Of a DNA stretch of 64,000 bases, positions 1 to 8,387 are shown in pieces. How positions within the stretch are numbered: the stretch's first letter is position 1; the number at the start of each line of letters is the position of its first letter. The translations under genes and the position numbers were made by a program. The notes under the pieces were generated by a model. It had not been told where the DNA came from. It saw only the letters and a list, made by a program, of their open reading frames with translations, and made no database searches. This stretch comes from Frankiales bacterium (GTDB lineage: Bacteria; Actinomycetota; Actinomycetes; Mycobacteriales; Jatrophihabitantaceae): positions 57,749 to 121,748 of the forward strand of contig JAOPUZ010000072.1 of the NCBI GenBank assembly GCA_025966315.1, written 5' to 3'.

Positions 1-1
1 T

Positions 2-874
2 GAGGTGCTCGGCGCCCGGGCCCTGGCCAGCGGCGACGCCGTCATCGGCGACGATCCGCGGCGGCGTCAGCTCGAGACTCGCGCGGCCGGCATCAAGGCC
101 ATGGCTACCTGGCACGCAACCAACACCATCCAGGTCTGCCGTGAGGCCTGCGGCGGTGCGGGCTATCTAGCGTCGAACCGGTTGGCCGATCTCAAGGCGG
201 ACACCGATGTCTTCACCACCTTCGAAGGCGACAACACCGTGCTGTTGCAGCTGGTGGCCAAGGAACTGCTGACCGCGTACGGCAAGCGCATCAAGGGGCT
301 GGGCCTCGCAGCGACCGTGCGGTTCGGGGCACGTCAGACGCTGCACACCGCCCTGGACCGGACGCCGCTGCGCGATATGCCGGCCCGGTTGGCCGCCAGA
401 TCCGCGACCGCTTTCGACGATCGCGATTGGCAGTTGGCCATGCTGGCCTTCCGCGAGCAGCGCCAGGTCGAGGCGCTGGCCTGGCGGATGCGACGAGCCG
501 ACGGGGCCGCCGCAACCGGTGATCCGGCCGGTGCGGTCAACGCCGTCCAGGATCAGCTGCTGAGCACGGCCCGGGCTCACGTCGACCACGTGCTGTTGCA
601 GGCCTTCGTCGCCGGCATTGCCAGCTGTCCGGATGCCGCCGCGGCTGCCGCCCTGTCCCAGCTGTGCGACCTGTTCGCGCTGTCCACGATCGAGGCCGAC
701 CGGGCTTGGTACCTCGAGCGTGGCCGGCTGAGCGCCGCGCGCTCCCGGCAACTGGCGGGGGCCGTGAACGACCTGTGCGGCGTCCTGCGTCCGCAATTGG
801 GCGAGCTTCTCGATGCGTTCGGCATCCCGCCCGCGATGCTCGACGTTCCCATGCTGCGCGAGCAGGAGGGCTGA
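2..874 (+). CDS. Acyl-CoA oxidase, C-terminal part (5' end outside window)
   Basis: About 290 residues of the C-terminal half of an acyl-CoA oxidase, a flavoenzyme that introduces the 2,3-trans double bond into acyl-CoA in beta-oxidation and passes electrons to oxygen. The frame is open back to the first base, so the true start lies upstream. Near residues 40-80 it carries the family signature REACGGAGYL followed by a TFEGDN stretch, where the conserved Glu/Gly region contacts substrate and flavin; the remainder is the helical C-terminal domain. The TauE-type gene follows about 40 bp downstream on the same strand. A plain acyl-CoA dehydrogenase is less likely because of the TTFEGDN context and the long C-terminal domain. 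Confidence 0.85.
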   Translation, partial: EVLGARALASGDAVIGDDPRRRQLETRAAGIKAMATWHATNTIQVCREACGGAGYLASNRLADLKADTDVFTTFEGDNTVLLQLVAKELLTAYGKRIKGLGLAATVRFGARQTLHTALDRTPLRDMPARLAARSATAFDDRDWQLAMLAFREQRQVEALAWRMRRADGAAATGDPAGAVNAVQDQLLSTARAHVDHVLLQAFVAGIASCPDAAAAAALSQLCDLFALSTIEADRAWYLERGRLSAARSRQLAGAVNDLCGVLRPQLGELLDAFGIPPAMLDVPMLREQEG

Positions 875-914
875 GGACGACTGGGGCCGGGCCCAGGGCA
901 TAGGGTTTGTAGTT

Positions 915-1793
915 GTGACCTCGATCGGTGCAGTGGCTGCGGTAGCTGCGGCGGGTGTCGCTGCCGGCACTATCAATGCCGTGGTCGGCTCCGGCACGTT
1001 GATCACTTTTCCGGTGCTGCTGTCCCTCGGCGTACCACCGGTGACGGCCAACGTGTCTAACACGATCGGCCTGGTGCCCGGCAGCTTCAGCGGGGCCTGG
1101 GGGTATCGCCGCGAATTGACCGGCCAGCGTGACCGGCTGCTTCGACTGGGCGTGGCGTCATTCCTCGGCGGCGTGGCCGGCGCGGTGCTGTTGCTCGTGC
1201 TGCCGGCAGATGTGTTCAAGGCAGTCGTGCCGGTACTGATCGTGGCCGCTTTAGTCCTGGTCGTGACCCAACCCCGGTTGGCGCGGCGCTTCGTGGGTGC
1301 GAACGCGCCACCCGCCGCCGAGCCAGCCGCCGTGCAGGCCCTTGATCCGGCTAATGCCCCGGCCGGCGGCCCGGTCCGCACACGCGCCGTCGATGCGACC
1401 GTCCCGCGGGATCCGCTGTCGCCGCCTGGGCACATACTCGGCCGGCATCCGGTCTGGCTACTGGTTCTGGTCTTCGGCACCGGCGTGTACGGCGGTTACT
1501 TCGGGGCTGCCCAGGGCGTGCTGCTGGTGGCGATCATGGGGATGTTGCTGGACACCAACCTCCAGCGGGTGAACGGCATCAAGAACATGCTGGCCGGCGT
1601 GGTGAACGGGGTGGCCGGCATCCTGTTCGCGATCTTGTCGCACCCCAACTGGGTCTATGTGGCGATCATCGCGGTCGGGTCCACGATCGGCGGCCAGCTG
1701 GGCGCGCATATCGGCCGGCGGCTGCGCCCGATGGTGCTCCGCGGCGTGATCGTCGTCGTCGGGCTGGCGGCGCTGGTCAAGTTCCTGCTCTAA
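915..1793 (+). CDS. TauE/SafE family sulfite exporter-like permease
   Basis: A 292-residue polytopic membrane protein of the TauE/SafE (DUF81) family, whose members export sulfite, sulfoacetate or other small anions. The two half-repeats each start with a glycine-rich helix (AAGTINAVVGSGTLITFPVL near the N-terminus and a GVYGGYFGAAQG segment in the second half), which is typical of the family. A hydrophilic Ala/Pro-rich loop of about 50 residues separates the halves. I place the start at GTG 915 because the longer frame upstream overlaps the oxidase gene and codes for Arg/Ser-rich sequence without homology. The gene ends just before a strong palindrome and faces the Fe-S reductase. The substrate cannot be read from sequence. 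Confidence 0.85.
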   Translation: MTSIGAVAAVAAAGVAAGTINAVVGSGTLITFPVLLSLGVPPVTANVSNTIGLVPGSFSGAWGYRRELTGQRDRLLRLGVASFLGGVAGAVLLLVLPADVFKAVVPVLIVAALVLVVTQPRLARRFVGANAPPAAEPAAVQALDPANAPAGGPVRTRAVDATVPRDPLSPPGHILGRHPVWLLVLVFGTGVYGGYFGAAQGVLLVAIMGMLLDTNLQRVNGIKNMLAGVVNGVAGILFAILSHPNWVYVAIIAVGSTIGGQLGAHIGRRLRPMVLRGVIVVVGLAALVKFLL

Positions 1794-1797
1794 CCGC

Positions 1798-1848
1798 CGA
1801 ATCGTGCAACATCTGGCATCACCCAGACGCCAGATGTTGCACGATTCG
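1798..1848. repeat. Intergenic palindrome, family A copy 1 (possible bidirectional terminator)
   Basis: Perfect 20-bp arms (1798-1817 and 1829-1848) around an 11-base loop, lying between the convergent TauE and Fe-S reductase genes. Position and symmetry fit a bidirectional terminator without a U-tract. The core (ATCGTGCAACATCTGGC) recurs in a second palindrome at 14370-14418, so this is also a dispersed sequence family. Confidence 0.85.
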
Positions 1849-1860
1849 CCAGTTGTGTTG

Positions 1861-4089
1861 CTATTGAGCGGCCGCGCGGATCGACTGCTGCAGGATCTGC
1901 GCTACGTCGAGGACCTGCACGTGCTCCTTGGCGGTGCCGTCGGTCTGCTTGGCGGTCACCGCATCGGAAAGCATCACCATGCAGAACGGGCAGGCGGTCG
2001 AGATCAGGTCCGGGTCCAACCCGAGGGCTTCCTCGGTGCGCTCGACGTTGATCCGCTTGCCGATCTTCTCCTCCATCCAGAACCGGGCACCACCGGCGCC
2101 GCAACAGAAGCCGCGGTCCTTGCAGCGATGCATCTCTTTCGAGGTCAGTTGCGGAATGGAGCCCAGCACGTCGCGGGGAGGCGTGTAGACCTTGTTGTGC
2201 CGGCCGAGGTAGCAGGGGTCGTGGTAGGTGACGTTCTTGTCCACCGACTCCACCGGCGTGAGACGGCCGTCTTCGATGAGTTTGGCCAGCAACTGCGTGT
2301 GGTGGATGACCTCGTAGTGACCGCCGATCTGCGGGTACTCGTTGGCGATCGTATTGAAGCAGTGCGGGCAGGTCGCGACGATCTTCAGCGGGTGCGACCG
2401 CTCGATCGAATTCAGCACCTCGACGTTCTGCGCGGCCAGCATCTGGTAGACGAACTCATTGCCCAACCGGCGCGCGGAGTCACCGGTACAAGTCTCGTTC
2501 GAGCCCAGGATGGCGAATTCGACGCCGGCCACGTTCAGCAGTTCGGCGAAGGCCCGGGTGGTCCGCTTGGCCCGATCTTCCAGCGCACCGGCGCAGCCCA
2601 CCCAGTACAGGTACTCGACGTTGGCGGGCAACTGCTCACCGGGAGAAATACGCTGCACCTCGAAGTCGAGGCCCTGCGTCCACTCCTCGCGAGCCTTGTC
2701 CGGCAGGCCCCACGGGTTGCCGCGATTCTCCAGGTTGCGCAGCATGGTGCCGGCCTCGGACGGGAACGATGATTCGATCAGCACCTGGTAGCGGCGCATG
2801 TCCACGATGTGGTCGATGTGCTCGATGTCCACCGGGCACTGTTCGACGCAGGCACCGCAGGTGGTGCAGGACCACAGCACGTCCGGGTCGATGACGCCGA
2901 ACGAGGCCGCATCGCCGACCAGCGGCCGGTTGTACTGCGCCGGGTTGGTGCCCGTGACCCGTCCGAAGCCGGACTCGTCCACGCCGTGGTGATGACCTTC
3001 GCCGTCACCGCCGACCTCACCGGTGTCGCCGACCGTGATCGCGCCTTCGTCCGGCACCGCCTTGCCGCCGATGAGGTACGGCGCCTTGGCGAACAGGTGA
3101 TCGCGCAGGTCCATGATGACCAGCTTCGGCGACAGCGGCTTGCCGGTGAACCAGGCCGGGCATTGCGACTGGCAGCGGCCGCACTCGGTGCAGGTCGCGA
3201 AGTCCAGGTAGCCCTTCCAGGTGAAGTCCTCGATTTTGCCCTTGCCGAAGACGGTGTCCTCGGACAGGTTCTCGACGTCCATGAAATCGATGATCTTGCC
3301 GGTGGGATCCGTGACCGGCAGCAGCGGGCCGAGCGCCTTGGGCAGCCGCTTGAAGTAGACGTTGATCGGGGCCGTCGCGATGTGCAGGTGCTTGGAGTAC
3401 GTGACGATGACCAGGAAGGTCAGCACCACCGCGACCTGGGCCAGCAGGAAGATCGTGGCCAGCCCGGTGTTGTACGCGCCGCTGCCCAGCGCCTTGGCCA
3501 CCAGGTACGAGGCGAACGTCCATTTGGAATGACCGAACGGGAACTGATCGGCATTCATCTGCGCGCCCCGCAGCAGCAGCAGGGTGACGATGACCATGCT
3601 GATCATGAACAGGATCAGCCAGGCCGGCCCGGTGTGCGAGCCGTAGAACCGGGAGTCGCGCTTCTTGCGTTCAGGCTGGTTGCGGTAACGCAGGACGGCG
3701 AAGGTAGCCAAACCGAGCAGGACGGCTACGGCGAAGAAATCCTCGAAGAAACCCAGTGCGCGCCACTTGCCGACCAGCGGGATGTGGAAATCGCGGTTGA
3801 TCAGCAGGGCGCCGTACGCCTCGAGGATGGTCAGGTTCAGGATCAAGAAGCCCCAGAAGACGAAGAAGTGTGCCAGCCCGGGGACGGACCATTTCAGCAG
3901 CTTCTTCTGGCCGAGGACTTCCTCGGCGTCGTTGACCGCACGTGGCTTCGGCTCGTGGCCACGACCTGGCGCCTTCTGGCCGGAGCGGATGAGCGTGACC
4001 AGCCAGAGCACCCGCTTGCCGGCGATAGCCATGGTGGCCAGGGTCATGAGCAGGGTGAGCGTGATGCGCAGCGCCACAAGGCCCTCCAT
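1861..4089 (-). CDS. Membrane-bound (Fe-S) heterodisulfide reductase-like protein
   Basis: A 742-residue fusion of a NarI-like membrane anchor and an HdrD/GlpC-type iron-sulfur protein. The first ~300 residues hold about five hydrophobic helices. A ferredoxin-like module follows with two clusters, CTECGRCQSQC and CTTCGACVEQC, each trailed by a proline. The C-terminal half holds two CCG-type domains (motifs VGCAGAL and CCGAGGARFW) that in HdrD bind a non-cubane cluster. It resembles the actinobacterial iron-sulfur reductase of the Rv0338c type, thought to link quinones to a soluble partner; the substrate is not established. It is transcribed alone, convergent with the TauE gene, and the ~210 bp upstream would hold its promoter. 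Confidence 0.88.
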   Translation of the reverse strand: MEGLVALRITLTLLMTLATMAIAGKRVLWLVTLIRSGQKAPGRGHEPKPRAVNDAEEVLGQKKLLKWSVPGLAHFFVFWGFLILNLTILEAYGALLINRDFHIPLVGKWRALGFFEDFFAVAVLLGLATFAVLRYRNQPERKKRDSRFYGSHTGPAWLILFMISMVIVTLLLLRGAQMNADQFPFGHSKWTFASYLVAKALGSGAYNTGLATIFLLAQVAVVLTFLVIVTYSKHLHIATAPINVYFKRLPKALGPLLPVTDPTGKIIDFMDVENLSEDTVFGKGKIEDFTWKGYLDFATCTECGRCQSQCPAWFTGKPLSPKLVIMDLRDHLFAKAPYLIGGKAVPDEGAITVGDTGEVGGDGEGHHHGVDESGFGRVTGTNPAQYNRPLVGDAASFGVIDPDVLWSCTTCGACVEQCPVDIEHIDHIVDMRRYQVLIESSFPSEAGTMLRNLENRGNPWGLPDKAREEWTQGLDFEVQRISPGEQLPANVEYLYWVGCAGALEDRAKRTTRAFAELLNVAGVEFAILGSNETCTGDSARRLGNEFVYQMLAAQNVEVLNSIERSHPLKIVATCPHCFNTIANEYPQIGGHYEVIHHTQLLAKLIEDGRLTPVESVDKNVTYHDPCYLGRHNKVYTPPRDVLGSIPQLTSKEMHRCKDRGFCCGAGGARFWMEEKIGKRINVERTEEALGLDPDLISTACPFCMVMLSDAVTAKQTDGTAKEHVQVLDVAQILQQSIRAAAQ

Positions 4090-4298
4090 CGTCGAGCGGG
4101 TGGACAGTCGGTTCAGCCCGAATCCCGGCTTGGCTACGTACGCTACGCACGCTACCGGCCAGTATCAGCAAGGTCAGTCATCGACTGGGTTACATGGGGT
4201 GGGACGGCCGACTCTATCGTCCGACCAGTCGGTAGAGAAGTGGCGCTGGTCTCGCTACATCGAGCGTTGCCGGCCAGCGCGACGATGGGCTGGCTACC

Positions 4299-4946
4299 TC
4301 ACCGCATGCCGGCCAGGGTTTGCTGGGCCCACCGCAGATCACGCATCCGGCCCTCCCACGAGATGCCGACCGCCAGCAGCAGGACGCCGACCAAGCCGAT
4401 CCCCGACCACCGAGGCACGCCCAACGCGTACGGGCCGAGTTCCCGGAGCACGATCGAGGCCAGCACGACCGCGCCCAGTACGAACGGGGCCTGCAGGCGC
4501 CGGCGGGCACCGAACAGCACCAGCCCGGTAGCCACCACCCCGAGCTCGATCGGGCGCCAGCTCAGCGGTTGGAGCAGGCCGCGCACCAGCGTGGGCGACA
4601 GTGCGATGGCCAAGCCGGGCGCCCAGCTGGTCCACGACGAGAGGTCCTGTTTCCGGTTGGCCGCTGACAGCCCGAAGCCCAGGACGAGTACGCCCAGCGG
4701 GACGCAGTAGAACTCCGGCGCGTGCAGGTCGTGGACCGCGGCCTCGACCCACGCCGCCAGCACCGATGCCGCGAAACTCAACCAGCGCCACCAGCCCCGG
4801 GCGTCCCGCAACGAGTTGAGCCCGCAGATCGTGGCCGTGCCGACCAGGCTGGCCACCAGCGGCGTCCAGCCGGCCGGCACCCAGACGTGAACGGTGGCCG
4901 CAATCAACAAGAGCGAGGCGTGGAGTGGTCCCCAAAGGTTGGACAC
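4299..4946 (-). pseudogene. C-terminal fragment of IS-interrupted SCO7613-like membrane protein
   Basis: The 3' part of a large membrane-protein gene whose 5' part lies beyond the insertion sequence. Only 4299-4920 belongs to the old gene; the present ATG at 4946 and the first nine or ten residues come from the IS end. The fragment has repeated hydrophobic helices and ends with a basic tail (RMRDLRWAQQ). Removing the IS and one target copy joins it in frame to the upstream fragment (ending ELSATGA, continuing SLLLIAATVHVW) to give one protein of 827 residues. Whether the fragment is translated is unknown; as it stands it lacks the zinc ribbon and most of the membrane domain. Confidence 0.9.
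4918..4920. repeat. Target-site duplication, left copy (GCG)
   Basis: GCG here and at 6371-6373 flanks the element exactly. A 3-bp duplication is usual for the IS3 family, and deleting the element plus one copy restores the host reading frame. Confidence 0.85.
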
Positions 4947-4982
4947 CGTAACTAGGCGTCCATCTCTAGAGGGGGCACACCG

Positions 4983-5478
4983 ATGTACTCAGGAAGCACG
5001 TTGAGTCACTCCGACGCGGCGTCAGCCGCCGAGCTGTTCGAGCAGGGCTTTAGCGCCAAGTCCGTGGCCATTTCACTTGACCTCGCCTCGAACCCTGTTC
5101 AAATGTTGTATCAGCGATGGCAGCTACGCGGATCGGGTGCGCTTGTGACGAGAGACCGCAGGCAGTACGACTTCGAGACCAAGCTCGAGATTGTGCTGCG
5201 CCATATCAAAGGTGTGCCTGGAAGGGTTCTTGCCGAAGAGTTCGACCTCCCGTCGCCCAGCACCGTCGCCCAGCACCGTCGCCAACTGGACGAGTATCTA
5301 CCGGCGCGACGGCGAAGAAGGGTTGCGCCCAAAAAGGCGCGGCCGGCCGCCGACCGATCGTGGGAATCCTCAGCAGGAGAGCGACATCGAGACACTGCGC
5401 AAGGAGAACGAACGGCTTCGCGCAGAGGTCGCTTACCTGGGAAAATTGCGAGCCTTGAGGTCACAGGAACGACGCTGA
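4983..5478 (+). pseudogene. IS3 orfA, frameshifted by a 13-bp duplication
   Basis: OrfA supplies the DNA-binding and multimerisation region of IS3 transposases. The start (ATG 4983) and helix-turn-helix are in one frame; after the repeat at 5251-5276 the natural continuation (YRRDGEEGLRPKRRGRPP, then a coiled coil ETLRKENERLRAEVAYL) is in the next frame and ends at TGA 5476-5478. Removing one 13-bp copy joins the two parts into a single, normal-length OrfA (PSPSTVANW then TSIYRRDG), with OrfB then in the expected -1 frame. As written, no intact OrfA can be made. Confidence 0.85.
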
Positions 5479-6332
5479 AAGTCCGAGCAGTCGATGCCCT
5501 CAAGGCGCAGCACCCACTACCGCTCTTGCTGCAGATTGCAGAGCTCGCCAGGTCAACGTTCTACGACCACCGACGCCGACTCAACCGCGTCGACACGCAG
5601 GCCGATCTCAAAGAGGCCATCCGCGGTGCGTTCACGGGCGCGAACGGCGCCTACGGGCACCGGCGCATCCTCGCAGTTCTGATCCGACAGGGATGGAGGG
5701 TCTCCAAGAAGACCGTGCTCAAACTGATGCGCGCGCTCGGGTTGCAGTGCCCAGTACGCCGTCGCAAACGGTACAACTCCTTCCGTGGTGAGATCGGCGA
5801 GGCTGCCGACAATGTGTTGAGCCGCCAGTTCGCGACAGAGGTTAAGCACACCAAGTGGGCCACGGACGTGACCGAGTTCAAGATCGGCAGCTCCAGGGTC
5901 TACCTATCACCGATTCTCGACCTCTACGACAACCGGGTTATCTCTGCTACGGCCGGGCCATCTCCGAGCGTCAAGATGATCACCGACGGACTACGCACTG
6001 CGATCGGCAGCCTTCAACCTGGCGAGAAACCTCTTGTTCACTCCGACCAAGGATTTCAGTACCGCCACACCCTCTGGCAGAACACGTTGCGCAAAGCCGG
6101 GCTCACCCAGTCGATGTCGCGCAAGGGCACGTGTCTCGACAACGCCGTCATCGAGGGATTCTTCAGCCACCTAAAGGAGGAATGGTTCCGTATCCAGCAG
6201 CCCGAGACCATAGACGAGTTCCAGGCGGGCCTGACCGAGTACCTGCGGTGGTGGAACACCACCCGCATCCAACAGCGACTCGGTTACCTCAGTCCCGACG
6301 AGTACCGCGCACAAACATCTGCCGTCCCGTAG
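4983..6332 (+). CDS. IS3-family transposase (OrfB plus out-of-frame OrfA middle)
   Basis: An open frame of 449 codons. Residues ~1-100 are the helix-turn-helix part of OrfA; ~100-165 are out-of-frame sequence created by a 13-bp duplication; from ~165 onward the frame is the OrfB integrase (RSTFYDH and YGHRRI regions, then the RNase H fold). The catalytic triad is visible: Asp295 (WATDVTEF), Asp355 (HSDQGFQ) and Glu391 (NAVIEGFF), giving the D,D(35)E spacing of IS3. In a normal element OrfA and OrfB are joined by -1 frameshifting; here the duplication has put the OrfA start directly in frame with OrfB. The OrfB catalytic core looks intact, but the joined protein lacks the OrfA leucine zipper. 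Confidence 0.85.
   Translation: MYSGSTLSHSDAASAAELFEQGFSAKSVAISLDLASNPVQMLYQRWQLRGSGALVTRDRRQYDFETKLEIVLRHIKGVPGRVLAEEFDLPSPSTVAQHRRQLDEYLPARRRRRVAPKKARPAADRSWESSAGERHRDTAQGERTASRRGRLPGKIASLEVTGTTLKVRAVDALKAQHPLPLLLQIAELARSTFYDHRRRLNRVDTQADLKEAIRGAFTGANGAYGHRRILAVLIRQGWRVSKKTVLKLMRALGLQCPVRRRKRYNSFRGEIGEAADNVLSRQFATEVKHTKWATDVTEFKIGSSRVYLSPILDLYDNRVISATAGPSPSVKMITDGLRTAIGSLQPGEKPLVHSDQGFQYRHTLWQNTLRKAGLTQSMSRKGTCLDNAVIEGFFSHLKEEWFRIQQPETIDEFQAGLTEYLRWWNTTRIQQRLGYLSPDEYRAQTSAVP
5251..5276 (+). repeat. 13-bp tandem duplication inside orfA
   Basis: CGTCGCCCAGCAC occurs twice in tandem (5251-5263, 5264-5276) and is followed by a partial third CGTCGCC. Thirteen bases shift the frame by one, which explains the broken orfA. 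Confidence 0.92.
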
Positions 6333-6370
6333 GGTTTAATTTCTGCGTCCAACTCTTGGGGACCACTCCA

Positions 6371-6373
6371 GCG
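6371..6373. repeat. Target-site duplication, right copy (GCG)
   Basis: Matches GCG at 4918-4920 directly outside the opposite end of the IS. Confidence 0.85.
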
Positions 6374-7897
6374 CCGGTAGCCGACAGTTCGGCGATCTGG
6401 CGGGCATCCGAGTCCGCGATGCACCATCGTCGAGCCGCATAGCTGCAGATGCCCACCGCGACGGCCGACGCCGCGATCGTGGCGAGATCGCTGGGCAGTG
6501 CGGTGAGCAAGCCGAGGCCGAGCGAACCGGCGGGGGCGAGCACCATTCCGTGGCGCCGAGTCCGGGCCGCCAGCCCGACCCCGGCCAGCGTGGCCAGCAG
6601 CCAACCGAGTACGCCGACCCACAGGTAGGGCTGGTCGACCAGCGAGACGGCGACCGTCAGTGGCAGCAACCACGCCAGCGCGGACGTCGTCAGGTACAGC
6701 GCCGACCCGTCGCGCGCCGGCCGAAGGAGTGCGGCGATCCGGACCCGGCGCAGCAGCGCGGAACCGCTGAGCGTGGCCAGCAACAGCAGGGTCGGCCACG
6801 GCTGGGCGGCGCCGGGCTCGCTCAGCAGTCGGCTGTCGAGTGCACGCACCCAGATGCCGCCGTTGAGGGTGGAGTCGAGCAGGCCGAGTGACGCGGCAAC
6901 GCCCTCGATCGCCCGCGCGAGGATCACCAGAACGGCAGCTGCGGAAGCCGGGACCGCCACCAGCTCGGCCGCGCGGCGCCAGAAGTTCTTGGTGAGTCCG
7001 GTCAGGGCGACGACGGCGGCCAGGACGGCCGCCAGCGCAATTTCGCCTGGCAGGTAGCTGTCGATCAGCAGCCAGCCGATCCCGCCGGTCAGTACGAGCC
7101 CGGCGGTGCCCACCACGATGCGGGCCACCCGGCTGGCAAGCACCGCGGACGACACCGCGGTGAGCAGTGCGAGGACGGCCGCGGCGGGCAGCTCGAAGGC
7201 CGCTCCGGTGAACAGCTGGTGCGCGTAGCTGCCGGTGACGCTCAGGTTCACCAGCCCACTGCCGACGAGTCCGGCCCAGGTCAATGCGCTCCCGCCCAAG
7301 CAGGCCCAGCGGGTTACCGACAGTCCGCACCGGCGGGCCACGACGGCACATCCGACCAAGCCCGCGGCCGCCACGGTGAGCTCCAGCCAGGCGGCCGAGC
7401 CGGCTTGGGTCAACCACGCCGGCAACGCAACCCAGGCAGCTGCGGCGATGCTCAGTTGAACGGTGACCGGAATGTAGGCCAGCTTGCTGCGGCGGGACAC
7501 GCTGGCCGCGGCGATCGCGGCGCCGCCTACGACGATGGCAGCCAGGCCGCGGTAGGCGTCCGTCGGCAGCTGCTGCAGACCGAGCAGGTCGACATGCCGG
7601 GCGGCGCTGAGATCGAGCCACAGATCGATCAGCGAGATGGCCCACAATGTCTCGGCCGATGCCCGTAGGCCGCGCCGGGACACCACAACGCTGACGGCCC
7701 ACAGCACGGCAGTGATTGCGGCCAGCACGGCGACCCGCGGTCCCAGACCCAGCCGGGTCCAGGACACCGAGATGAAGACAATCGCGGCGGCGACCAGGCA
7801 CAACCCGCCGAGCGCCAGCACCACGCCGGCCCCGCCCATCCGAAACGCGCGGGCCGGCTTCGATGACGCGGACGGATAGGGCGGGAGTGGCGGCCGC

Positions 7898-8000
7898 GAC
7901 CCGGCTGGCATCGCCGTCGCAGCTGGCATCGATGACCCGGCTGGCATCGACGACCCGGCTGGCATCGTCGTCGGAGCTGGCATCGATGACCCGGCTGGCG
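7898..8000 (-). repeat. In-frame 18-bp minisatellite (SMPAGS-type linker)
   Basis: Variants of CCGGCTGGCATCGATGA repeat about five times with a period near 18 bp. They encode the Ser-Met-Pro-Ala-Gly linker between the zinc ribbon and the membrane domain of the interrupted gene. The period is a multiple of three, so copy number can change without breaking the frame. Confidence 0.8.
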
Positions 8001-8317
8001 GGCGGCAGGCCGTCGGCGTCGAAGCCGCCCGGAGTTCGGCCAGGCTGTGGTCTGCGAATTGCAGGGCGCCGGCGAGTCGTTCGGCCGCCTGACCCGTGAG
8101 CACCAGCCCGCATCGGGGGCACCGGCCGGAACGAGCGGTGCCCAGCGCGGCCCAGCAATCGGGGCAATAGGCGGGATCGTAGAAGCGACGCGTTCGGACG
8201 GGGAAGCCGGGCTGATCGGTGCGAAAGCTGGTCATGGTGCCTCTCTCGGTCTGGTTCGCCCAGAGTGCGAGAGGCACCGTTCAGCAAGCAGAGCAGATGT
8301 ACTCAACAAAAAGACGG

Positions 8318-8367
8318 CGAAAGTCCTACTCAACCGTCGCCATGACAACGGCTGGGTAGGACGTTCG
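8318..8367. repeat. Intergenic palindrome, family B copy 1
   Basis: Outer arms CGAAAGTCCTAC and GTAGGACGTTCG with an inner CCGT/ACGG pair around GCCATGACA. It lies between the AIM24 gene end and the start of the interrupted membrane gene. A close copy sits at 56949-56996, almost 49 kb away. Confidence 0.8.
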
Positions 8368-8387
8368 AAAAGAAGGGGCCGGGAGGG

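Larger units (their letters stand above)
4921..6370 (+). mobile_element. IS3-family (IS150-like) insertion sequence, 1450 bp
   Basis: Terminal inverted repeats lie at 4921-4947 and 6344-6370. They share TGGAGTGGTCCCCAA and then GTTGGAC, about 23 of 27 positions, and begin TG and end CA as IS3-family elements do. A GCG target duplication flanks the element. Inside are an OrfA-type coding region and a DDE transposase OrfB in the -1 frame. The element interrupts a minus-strand membrane-protein gene and is itself damaged by a 13-bp tandem duplication in orfA. Confidence 0.92.
6289..8235 (-). pseudogene. N-terminal fragment of IS-interrupted SCO7613-like zinc-ribbon membrane protein
   Basis: Residues 24-42 carry two CxxC pairs (CPDC...CPRC), a zinc ribbon. 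A Met/Pro/Ala/Ser-rich linker made of 18-bp repeats follows, then about 17 hydrophobic helices. The pattern matches the actinobacterial SCO7613 C-terminal domain family of large membrane proteins with no established function. Host sequence stops at 6371; the last ~27 codons, to the stop at 6289, are IS sequence. I chose ATG 8235 because GAGAGAGG lies just upstream and the zinc ribbon follows; a GTG at 8277 would add 14 residues. The original gene continued to 4299 and coded for 827 residues. Confidence 0.88.

Noticed and set aside
167..1480. A 437-residue minus-strand ORF over the acyl-CoA oxidase and TauE genes
   Set aside because: Low-complexity shadow of two genes with clear family motifs on the plus strand.
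4090..4298. Second IS remnant or small gene between the Fe-S reductase and the membrane fragment
   Set aside because: No inverted repeats, transposase motifs or supported ORF; it looks like a promoter gap.
2809..4710. A 633-residue plus-strand ORF
   Set aside because: It is antisense to the Fe-S reductase and the membrane fragment, with Arg/Gln/Asp-rich sequence typical of a high-GC shadow frame.
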